Assembly (NCBI RefSeq): GCF_010731615.1
Contig: NZ_AP022618.1
Coordinates: 930,001 to 994,000 of the forward strand
Length of the DNA stretch: 64,000 bases
Source: Mycolicibacterium insubricum
GTDB lineage: Bacteria; Actinomycetota; Actinomycetes; Mycobacteriales; Mycobacteriaceae
Direction: 5' to 3'
How positions within the stretch are numbered: the first letter of the stretch is position 1; the number at the start of each line of letters is the position of its first letter. Below, in pieces: positions 57,262 through 64,000 of this stretch. The translations under genes and the position numbers were made by a program. The notes below the pieces were generated by a model. The model was not told where the DNA came from and did no database searches. It saw only the letters and a program-made list of their open reading frames with translations.

Positions 57262-58581
57262 ATGCGATGCGCGGTATTCGGAACCGGCTACCTGGGGGCG
57301 ACCCATGCGGCCGGGATGGCCGAGCTCGGCCACGAAGTCATCGGCGTCGACATCGACGAGGGCAAGGTCGCCAAGCTGGCCTCCGGCGAGATCCCGTTCT
57401 ACGAGCCCGGTCTGGCAAAGATGGTGCGGGACAACCTGTCTGCGGGGCGGCTGCGGTTCACCACCGACTACCAGCTGGCCGCCGACCACGCCGACGTGCA
57501 CTTCCTGGGCGTCGGCACCCCGCAGAAACGCGGTGAGCTCGGCGCGGATCTGCGCCATGTGCACGCCGTCATCGACGAGCTGGTGCCGCGGCTGACGCGC
57601 CCGGCGGTGATCGTCGGCAAGTCGACCGTCCCGGTGGGTACCGCCGCCGAACTCGGACGACGGGTCCGTGCCATGGCCGACGTCGACGTCGAGGTGGCCT
57701 GGAACCCGGAGTTTCTCCGGGAGGGTTTCGCCATCGAGGACACCCTGCGCCCGGACCGCATCGTGCTTGGCGTGCAGCCGGATTCAACCCGTGCAGAAAA
57801 AGCGGTCCGGGAACTGTACGCCCCGATGCTGGAAGCGCAGATCCCGTTCCTGGTGACTGACCTGCAGACCGCCGAACTGGTCAAAGTGTCGGCGAACGCC
57901 TTTCTGGCGACCAAGATTTCCTTCATCAACGCGATCTCCGAGATATGCGAGGCCGCGGACGCAGACGTGACGGTGCTGGCCGATGCGCTGGGGTATGACC
58001 CGCGCATCGGCCGGCGATTTCTTAACGCCGGCTTGGGATTTGGCGGTGGCTGCCTGCCCAAGGATATCCGCGCCTTCATGGCCCGCGCCGGTGAGCTCGG
58101 GGCCGCCAGCGCGCTGGGCTTCCTGCGCGAGGTGGACAGCATCAACATGCGCCGCCGTACCAGGATGGTGGAACTGACGACTCAGGCGTGCGGCGGGTCG
58201 CTGCTGGGCGCCAACATCGCGGTGCTCGGCGCGGCGTTCAAACCGGAGTCTGACGACGTGCGCGACTCCCCGGCGCTGAACGTGGCGGGTCTGCTGCAGC
58301 TCAACGGTGCCGCCGTCGCGGTCTATGACCCCAAGGCCGCGGAGAACTCCCGCCGGGTCTTCCCGACTCTGAACTACGCCACCAGCGTCAGCGAGGCCGT
58401 CGAGAACGCCGACGCGGTGCTGGTGGCGACCGAGTGGCAGGAGTTCATCGACCTGGATCCCGACGATCTGGCCGATCTGGTGCGGGCCAAGGTCGTGGTC
58501 GACGGCCGCAACTGCCTCGATGTCGCTCGCTGGCAGTCTGCCGGTTGGCGTGTGTACGGGCTGGGTCGGCTCGTACGCTGA
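57262..58581 (+). CDS. udgA: UDP-glucose 6-dehydrogenase
   Basis: A protein of 439 residues. The NAD-binding start is CAVFGTGYLGATHAAGMAEL; the catalytic Cys264 is in GLGFGGGCLPKDIRAF. The C-terminal UDP-binding domain has AFKPESDDVRDSPALNVAGL. It oxidises UDP-glucose to UDP-glucuronate for envelope polysaccharide synthesis. ATG 57262 starts directly at the Rossmann strand. The order dcd then udgA is as in M. tuberculosis (Rv0321-Rv0322), but a DUF7159 gene has come between. Confidence 0.94.
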   Translation: MRCAVFGTGYLGATHAAGMAELGHEVIGVDIDEGKVAKLASGEIPFYEPGLAKMVRDNLSAGRLRFTTDYQLAADHADVHFLGVGTPQKRGELGADLRHVHAVIDELVPRLTRPAVIVGKSTVPVGTAAELGRRVRAMADVDVEVAWNPEFLREGFAIEDTLRPDRIVLGVQPDSTRAEKAVRELYAPMLEAQIPFLVTDLQTAELVKVSANAFLATKISFINAISEICEAADADVTVLADALGYDPRIGRRFLNAGLGFGGGCLPKDIRAFMARAGELGAASALGFLREVDSINMRRRTRMVELTTQACGGSLLGANIAVLGAAFKPESDDVRDSPALNVAGLLQLNGAAVAVYDPKAAENSRRVFPTLNYATSVSEAVENADAVLVATEWQEFIDLDPDDLADLVRAKVVVDGRNCLDVARWQSAGWRVYGLGRLVR

Positions 58582-58585
58582 ATCC

Positions 58586-59326
58586 GTGGATTTCGGCGCA
58601 GAGTTTCTTGCACAGAACCGGGCCTTCGGCGACACCGTCTTGTCCGTGGACCCGGACACCCCGGTGCCGACCTGCCCGGGGTGGACGGCCAAGCAGTTGT
58701 TCCGCCACGTCGGGCGTGGCAACCGGTGGGCCGCCCAGATGGTCGCCGAGCACGCCACCGAGCCGGCCGACCCGGCGTCGGTGCCCGACGGCCGTCCCCC
58801 GGCGGACCTCGACGGCTCCCGGGCCTGGCTCGACGACGGGGCCCGGCTGCTCGTCGATGCCGTCGACGCCGCGGTCACCCAGGCTCATGCCGAGGGTGCG
58901 GACTGCAGCGTGTGGACCTTCCTGGGGCCTCGTCCGGCGCCGTGGTGGATTCGGCGGCGACTGCACGAGGTGCTGGTGCACCGCGCCGACGCCGCGATCG
59001 CCGGCGGTTTCACCTTCGACGTGCGGCCCGAGCTGGCCGCCGACTGCATCGACGAGTGGCTGGAGCTGGCGGTCGCGGTGAACTCGGACTTCGCCGGCCG
59101 GGTGGCACTGCTGGCGACCGACGAGGAACTCGGTGGCCGGGGTGACTGGACGATCGGCGGCGGCACCTGGACCCGTAGTTCCGGGGTGGCCGACGTGACG
59201 TTGACCGGGACCGTGCGCGACCTGCTGTTGGTGACGACGAGGCGGTGCACGTCGGCGGAGGCCGGGGTCGACGTGTCCGGCGACGAGGAGCTGTTGGCGA
59301 CGTGGCTCGACGGCATGAAGTTCTGA
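58586..59326 (+). CDS. Maleylpyruvate isomerase-fold (MDMPI/DinB-like) protein, Rv0332-like
   Basis: A protein of 246 residues of the TIGR03083 type. The N-terminal four-helix domain has VPTCPGWTAKQLFRHVGRGN, with the metal-ligand His, and RRRLHEVLVHRADA provides further His residues. The C-terminal region is a small alpha/beta extension. Homologues use mycothiol or related thiols, but this protein's substrate is unknown. GTG 58586 is four bases after the udgA stop. With the next two genes it reproduces Rv0332-Rv0333-rmlA. Confidence 0.85.
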   Translation: MDFGAEFLAQNRAFGDTVLSVDPDTPVPTCPGWTAKQLFRHVGRGNRWAAQMVAEHATEPADPASVPDGRPPADLDGSRAWLDDGARLLVDAVDAAVTQAHAEGADCSVWTFLGPRPAPWWIRRRLHEVLVHRADAAIAGGFTFDVRPELAADCIDEWLELAVAVNSDFAGRVALLATDEELGGRGDWTIGGGTWTRSSGVADVTLTGTVRDLLLVTTRRCTSAEAGVDVSGDEELLATWLDGMKF

Positions 59327-59409
59327 CCGGATAGGTTGATGAGCATGAGTACGCCGGTGAGTCGACGATGCGGGGCGAGCGCTAGCGAGTCCCGAGGAGG
59401 AGCGAACCA

Positions 59410-59766
59410 ATGAGCACATCAGAGATCGCGACGGTGCTGGCCTGGCACGATGCGCTCAACGACCGCGACATCGACACCCTGGTGAAGCTGTCCAGCGACG
59501 ACATCGAGATCGCCGACGCCGACGGGGCCGCTCAGGGCGAGGCCGCGCTGCGGGAGTGGGCCGCCGGCTTCACCGGCACGGTGACCACCGGTGACATGTA
59601 CGTGCGCGACGGGTCGGTGGTGTTCGAGGAGACCTCCGACGACGGCATCGTTCGGGCCAGTGCCTTCCGCGTGGTGCACGACCACGTCACTTCGGTGTTC
59701 CGCCACGCGAGCCTCGCCGAGGCCCTGGCCGCCACCGGCCTGTGCGAGGAAGACCTCGACGCCTGA
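59410..59766 (+). CDS. NTF2/SnoaL-like protein (Rv0333-like)
   Basis: A protein of 118 residues with one NTF2 fold (EIATVLAWHDALNDRDIDTL, then KLSSDDIEIADADG; the end has VFRHASLAEALAATGL). No catalytic role can be read. ATG 59410 follows a GGAGGAG site. Just upstream (59370-59408) is a GAGCG/GAGGAG-rich stretch. Confidence 0.85.
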   Translation: MSTSEIATVLAWHDALNDRDIDTLVKLSSDDIEIADADGAAQGEAALREWAAGFTGTVTTGDMYVRDGSVVFEETSDDGIVRASAFRVVHDHVTSVFRHASLAEALAATGLCEEDLDA

Positions 59767-59992
59767 GCGGTAAAGCGCTGCCTGCCGCTGCTCTCGGTGG
59801 CGAGTGGATCACGCCCGGGCTCCGGGTGCCGCGGCGTAGACGTCCGCGTATGGAGCCGCCGACTGGTTACAGCGCGCCCTTGGCCCTGGCCACCGTCACG
59901 GAGTCCCTCCCATCGCTGGCCGGAGAGTATCAGCCGGGAATCCCCGGGCGCGCCCGTCGTTCGGATGACACCGACTCAGTAGGCTCTGGGGT

Positions 59993-60856
59993 ATGCGCGG
60001 GATCATCCTGGCCGGTGGCTCGGGGACGAGGCTGTACCCGATCACCATGGGCGCGGGCAAGCAGCTGCTGCCGGTGTACGACAAGCCGCTGATCTACTAC
60101 CCGCTGTCCACCCTGATGATGGCCGGCATCCGCGACATCCTGGTGATCACCACCAGCTTCGATCGGCCCGCCTTCGAGCGACTCCTCGGCGACGGCAGCC
60201 AACTCGGCATCTCACTGACCTACGCCGTCCAGGACGTACCCGACGGCCTGGCCAAAGCCTTCGTGATCGGCGCCGAGCACATCGGCAACCAGCCGGTGGC
60301 CCTTGCCCTGGGCGACAACATCTTCTACGGACCCGGCCTGGGCACCAGCCTGCGGCGTTTCGAAAACGTCGACGGGGGAGCGATTTTCGCCTACCGGGTC
60401 GCCGACCCGTCGGCCTACGGGGTGGTGGAGTTCGACGCCCACGGCAAAGCGCTGTCGGTGGAAGAGAAACCGGCGCAACCGAAGTCGCACTACGCGGTGC
60501 CCGGCCTGTACTTCTACAGCCCCGACGTCGTTGACATTGCGAAGGGTTTGAAACCGTCGGCCCGCGGCGAGTACGAGATCACCGAGATCAACCAGACCTA
60601 CCTGGACGCCGGCCGGCTCACCGTCGAGGTGCTCGACCGCGGTACCGCTTGGTTGGACACCGGCACCTTCGATTCCCTGCTGGACGCCAGCGATTTCGTC
60701 CGCACCATCGAACGCCGCCAGGGGCTGAAGATCTCCATCCCCGAGGAAGTCGCCTGGCGGATGGGCTTCATCGACGACGACCAGCTCGCCGCCCGCGGCT
60801 CCGCCCTCAACAAGTCCGGCTACGGTACCTATCTGCTGGACCTGCTACGCCAGTGA
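59993..60856 (+). CDS. rmlA: Glucose-1-phosphate thymidylyltransferase
   Basis: A nucleotidyltransferase of 287 residues. It starts [20 protein letters not shown], the G-G-S-G-T-R-L signature, and contains [25 protein letters not shown] and [15 protein letters not shown]. It makes dTDP-glucose for the rhamnose linker between arabinogalactan and peptidoglycan. ATG 59993 is clear from the family start. The last 50 bases overlap the convergent MmpL-family gene. Confidence 0.96.
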   Translation: MRGIILAGGSGTRLYPITMGAGKQLLPVYDKPLIYYPLSTLMMAGIRDILVITTSFDRPAFERLLGDGSQLGISLTYAVQDVPDGLAKAFVIGAEHIGNQPVALALGDNIFYGPGLGTSLRRFENVDGGAIFAYRVADPSAYGVVEFDAHGKALSVEEKPAQPKSHYAVPGLYFYSPDVVDIAKGLKPSARGEYEITEINQTYLDAGRLTVEVLDRGTAWLDTGTFDSLLDASDFVRTIERRQGLKISIPEEVAWRMGFIDDDQLAARGSALNKSGYGTYLLDLLRQ

Positions 60857-63020
60857 GTCGGGTGTGCAGCCGGGCCAGCGGCGCCGGTGCCCACCAGTTC
60901 CACCGGCCCATCAGCGCCATCGCCGCCGGCAGCAGCACCATCCGGATCAGCGTCACGTCGACCACGATCGCGATGATCAGGCCGACGCCGAACATCCGCA
61001 TGAACGCCACTTGGGAGGCGGCCAGCCCGGCGAACACGATGATCATGATCAGCGCGGCGGCCGTGACGATCCGACCCGTCGTCGCCAGGCCCAGCGCTAC
61101 CGCCCGGGTGTTGGCGGCCGCGGTGCCGTCGGAGTCCTGCCAGAACTCCCGGATACGGGAGATGAGGAACACCTCGTAATCCATCGACAACCCGAAGGCG
61201 ATGCAGAACATCAGCACCGGCAGGCTGGCCACCAGCGTGCCCATTTCGGTGGTACCCAGGCCGCCGAGGTGGCCGTCCTGGAATATCCACACCATCGCGC
61301 CGAATGTCGCCGACAGTGAAAGGACATTCAGCACCAAGGCCTTGATGGGAATCACCACGCTGCCGGTCAGCAGGAACAACAGCGTCATCATCACGACGGC
61401 GATCAGCATCAGCAGGACCGGCAGTCGGGTCGCGATTGCCGTGACGCCGTCACGATTGGCCTGCTCGGCACCGCCGAACGCGACGTCGGCGGCAGCCGGA
61501 GCCGGAACTTGGTGCAGCCGATCGAGTAGCGCCCCGGATCCTGGGCTGTAGGGCTCCTCCGCGGTGGCCACCGTGAAGAACACCGCATCGGCGCTGTCTT
61601 GACTCACTCCCGCGGCTCCGCTCGGCGGTGCCGCCGGATGTCCCGACAGGATCGTCGCGCTCGGGGTCGAGACCGCGAGCACCCCGTCGACGTCGCTGAG
61701 CGCGCGGGCGTAGGCGTAGAGAGCCGGGTTGTCCTGCGCGACACCGGTAATCACCACGTTGACCGCCGATCCGGCATCCTGCGTGAAGTCGGTCCGCATG
61801 GCGTCACCGACCTGCCGCGCGGGTGCAGACGCCGGCAGGATCCGGTCGTCGGGGAAACCGAACTTCACGTGCGCGAAGGGGAGTCCGGCGATCAGCAAGG
61901 GCACCAGTGCGGCCACCGCGGCCAGGACGGGCCGGCGCATGACGAGCTGTGACCAACGGTACCAACGGGTTTCGGTGATCGGAGGTCGAGGTTTCGACAT
62001 TCCCACCCGATCTCCGGTCACCAGAATGGCCGCCGGTACCAGGATCAGCGACGCTACGGCGGCAAGCAGGACGACGGGTACGCCACCGTAGGCGAATGAC
62101 CGCAACAGGTACATCGGGAAGACGGCCATGGTGGCCAGGCTCAGGGCGACGGTGACCGCGGAGAACACCACGGTGCGCCCGGCGGTGTGCAGCATGCGTC
62201 GGATCGCGAGGCCACGCTCGGTACCGTCGGCGACCTCCTCGCGGTACCGGTTCACCAGCAGCAGCGAATAGTCGATCGCCAGGGCGAAACCCAGGGCGGT
62301 GGCGAGGTTCAGCGCGAAGATCGAGACGTCGGTGATCTCGGCCAAACCCCGCAGCACCGCCATGGTGCCCATAACTGCGAAACCGCCGACGGCCAGCGGG
62401 ATCAGCGCCGCGACGACGCCGCCGAAAACCCAGATCAGCGCGAGGAATGTCAGGGGCAGAGCAATGGCCTCGCTGACCGCGAGATCTCGCCGGCTCTGCT
62501 CGTTGATCTGCTCGGCGATCGGTCCCGGACCGCCTGCGGACACGGTGATGCCCTCGGGGAGGGGCAGTGTCGCAAGTTTCGCCAGGAGTTCGGCGGATCT
62601 CGCCAGGCCCGAGTCCTCATCGCGGCCGACGGCGGCGGTGACCAAAGCGGCGTGTCCGTCCCGGCTCAGGGCCCCGGCAGCGACGGGGTCCGGGAGGTCC
62701 CACGGCGAGCGCACCTGTGCCACGTCGGGGTTTTCTCCAAGTGTGGTGACCAGTTGCGCGACGGCAGCTTTCCCGCTCGGTCCGGTGAGGGCGGAATCCG
62801 ATCGGACCAGCAGGTACAACGGCACGGCGCCTTGACCGAAGCTCTCGACCAGGGTTCGCGCGGATACGTTGGATTCGGCGTTCGGATCGGTGTAGCCGCC
62901 ACTGGAGAGCATGGTGGCCGCCGGTGCGCCGAGTGCGCCGCACAGCGCCATCAGCAACCCGGCGATCAGCAGGACGCGCTTCGGGCCGGCCAACGCCCAG
63001 TGCGCGACGGCGTCAAGCAC
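60807..63020 (-). CDS. MMPL-family RND transporter (short type)
   Basis: A protein of 737 residues, shorter than classical MmpLs. It has an N-terminal TM helix, a soluble domain of about 150 residues, five helices, and then the same again. Proton-relay-like pairs appear in [20 protein letters not shown] and [20 protein letters not shown]. The substrate is probably a lipid, judging from the family and the coupled wax ester synthase-like gene. GTG 63020 overlaps the stop of that gene by eight bases. The 3' end reads through the last 50 bases of the convergent rmlA. Confidence 0.92.
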   Translation of the reverse strand: MLDAVAHWALAGPKRVLLIAGLLMALCGALGAPAATMLSSGGYTDPNAESNVSARTLVESFGQGAVPLYLLVRSDSALTGPSGKAAVAQLVTTLGENPDVAQVRSPWDLPDPVAAGALSRDGHAALVTAAVGRDEDSGLARSAELLAKLATLPLPEGITVSAGGPGPIAEQINEQSRRDLAVSEAIALPLTFLALIWVFGGVVAALIPLAVGGFAVMGTMAVLRGLAEITDVSIFALNLATALGFALAIDYSLLLVNRYREEVADGTERGLAIRRMLHTAGRTVVFSAVTVALSLATMAVFPMYLLRSFAYGGVPVVLLAAVASLILVPAAILVTGDRVGMSKPRPPITETRWYRWSQLVMRRPVLAAVAALVPLLIAGLPFAHVKFGFPDDRILPASAPARQVGDAMRTDFTQDAGSAVNVVITGVAQDNPALYAYARALSDVDGVLAVSTPSATILSGHPAAPPSGAAGVSQDSADAVFFTVATAEEPYSPGSGALLDRLHQVPAPAAADVAFGGAEQANRDGVTAIATRLPVLLMLIAVVMMTLLFLLTGSVVIPIKALVLNVLSLSATFGAMVWIFQDGHLGGLGTTEMGTLVASLPVLMFCIAFGLSMDYEVFLISRIREFWQDSDGTAAANTRAVALGLATTGRIVTAAALIMIIVFAGLAASQVAFMRMFGVGLIIAIVVDVTLIRMVLLPAAMALMGRWNWWAPAPLARLHTRLTGVAGPADRYRSRTC

Positions 63021-64000
63021 CGCGCTCCCGTATCTGTAGTTCCCGGGTGGCGGTAAGCAGTTCGGTGAACTGCTGGTCGATCCGTTCGGTGATCAGATCG
63101 GCGTGCCGGACGTGTTTGCGGTCCGCGGTCACGGCAATGCAGAACTCGCCGTTCCAGTTGAGTGCGAAGATGCTGGGGCCCATGCCGTGGTACAGCGGAC
63201 CGGCGCCAAAGCATTGCCGTGCGGGGAGATTCGCGTATACCACGCCGTCGAGTGTCATACCGCTGGCATTGGAAACGATTGCGTTGCAGGGCCAATCGAT
63301 GTTCTCGGCCAGCCCGAAGCGTTCGATCATCCGGAACAAAGTGCTGACCGCCTTGCCGGGTATGTACTCGTTCCACTGCCGGAACAGGTTGACTCCGCGG
63401 CGTTCCTGAGCCTCCTTGGCCTTCCGGGCTTGTACCGCTATGGCGGTGAGACGCTCGACTGGATCGGCGATGTCGTCGCACATGCCGATCCGCAGAATCG
63501 TGGTACTGCCGACACCTTCGGTGATGTAGTCGGATTGGTCGGCGTCGCGCATGGCGAACGGCACCGCCGCCACCAACGGCCGGTCCACGGACCGACCGTC
63601 CTCCTGCAGAGTCATGCGCAGGGCACGGCCCACACAGGACAGCAGCACGTGGTTGACGGTGACGTCCTGGGCATGGGCGACTTCGACCATGCTGTCGAAG
63701 GGCAGCACCGTCAGTGCGACCGTCGACTCCCCGGACAGCGTGCAGTTCAACGCGGTTCGTGGGGTCGTCGGACTGTGGCGCCGGTGCGCGCGGTCGATGC
63801 GTCGGGTTCGCAGCGTCGTTCGGAGCAGGCTGGGGAGTCGACGCAGCCGGGTGGCTTTGCGTCGGAACCCGTCGGCGACGACGGAACGGAGTCGCGGTTC
63901 GAACGTGCTGTCCGGATCGACGGGTCGAGCCGGTGTCCCCGAGACGTCGCCGGGGATGAACAGCGCACCCACCACGTCCATGGCGGCATCGCCGTCGACC
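63013..64000 (-). CDS. Wax ester synthase/diacylglycerol acyltransferase-family protein, C-terminal part
   Basis: About 328 residues are visible, entering from the right edge. The first visible residues, VDGDAAMDVVGALF, are the end of the HHxxxDG active-site motif, so the two His lie just outside the window. FDSMVEVAHAQDVTVNHVLL, LVAAVPFAMRDADQSDYITE and DWPCNAIVSNASG follow the WS/DGAT plan. The usual ND/SDVPG signature is replaced by VSNASG. It is translationally coupled to the MMPL transporter, which suggests that one makes or modifies the lipid the other exports. Confidence 0.87.
   Translation of the reverse strand, partial: VDGDAAMDVVGALFIPGDVSGTPARPVDPDSTFEPRLRSVVADGFRRKATRLRRLPSLLRTTLRTRRIDRAHRRHSPTTPRTALNCTLSGESTVALTVLPFDSMVEVAHAQDVTVNHVLLSCVGRALRMTLQEDGRSVDRPLVAAVPFAMRDADQSDYITEGVGSTTILRIGMCDDIADPVERLTAIAVQARKAKEAQERRGVNLFRQWNEYIPGKAVSTLFRMIERFGLAENIDWPCNAIVSNASGMTLDGVVYANLPARQCFGAGPLYHGMGPSIFALNWNGEFCIAVTADRKHVRHADLITERIDQQFTELLTATRELQIRERGA

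Noticed and set aside
59767-59992. A small gene between the NTF2-like gene and rmlA
   Set aside because: Short open frames exist but lack a ribosome site and plausible composition; nothing supportable was seen in these 226 bases.

Overview
The window is about 64 kb of very GC-rich DNA from a mycobacterium. A complete ESX-3 type VII secretion locus, PE and PPE proteins, MmpL transporters, wax ester synthase/acyltransferases and long stretches of gene order shared with M. tuberculosis (Rv0281-Rv0294, Rv0308-Rv0312, Rv0321-Rv0322, Rv0332-Rv0334) all support this. It does not match M. tuberculosis over the whole length, because several blocks have been joined, lost or inserted, so a non-tuberculous species is most likely. 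Family and Rv assignments come from recognising sequences by eye; no database search was run.

Layout: (1) 1-3.1 kb holds the N-terminal part of a FadE6-like acyl-CoA dehydrogenase and a coupled pair of membrane proteins, a DUF5134 protein with a histidine-rich loop and a PepSY-TM protein. (2) 3.1-15.1 kb, minus strand, is one tightly overlapping operon: PPE1, an isonitrile-forming non-heme iron oxygenase, an FcoT-like protein, a FadD10-like ligase, an acyl carrier protein, a single-module C-A-T-R peptide synthetase, a heavy-metal-associated (HMA) domain protein and an MmpL transporter. This is the isonitrile lipopeptide (metallophore) pathway, Rv0096-Rv0101 in M. tuberculosis. (3) 15.2-31.1 kb is a methyltransferase (Rv0281-like) and the eleven-gene ESX-3 locus. 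The intergenic region before eccA3 carries a Zur-like palindrome and two IdeR-like boxes. (4) 31.1-35.2 kb has a divergent TetR/P450 pair inserted before the Rv0293c-like hydrolase and tam. (5) 35.2-50.9 kb is a cell-envelope and lipid region: PAP2 phosphatase, PAP2-diacylglycerol kinase fusion, an Rv0309-like YkuD protein, SnoaL and TetR proteins, the Rv0311 and Rv0312 homologues, a wax ester synthase, and DUF6777, RDD and DUF7159 membrane proteins. (6) 50.97-53.49 kb is a small, lower-GC genomic island bounded by a 46-bp repeat of the 3' part of tRNA-Gly. It contains an integrase remnant and an ImmA/IrrE-like peptidase with a DUF4411 PIN-like partner. (7) 53.5-64 kb holds an AbiEi/DUF559-like protein, dcd, a second DUF7159 protein, udgA, the Rv0332-Rv0333 homologues, rmlA, a second MmpL-family transporter and the C-terminal part of a second wax ester synthase that runs off the window.

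How it fits together: the first half reads as a metal-acquisition super-locus. Isonitrile lipopeptides bind metals, ESX-3 is the iron/zinc-responsive secretion system needed for siderophore-mediated iron use, and PepSY-TM and HMA proteins are plausible for metal reduction and handling. In M. tuberculosis these two systems lie about 200 kb apart; here about 1.3 kb separates them. The most surprising single observation is that the ESX-3 mycosin (MycP3) has Gly where the catalytic Ser should be and Asp at the oxyanion Asn, so it is predicted to have no protease activity.
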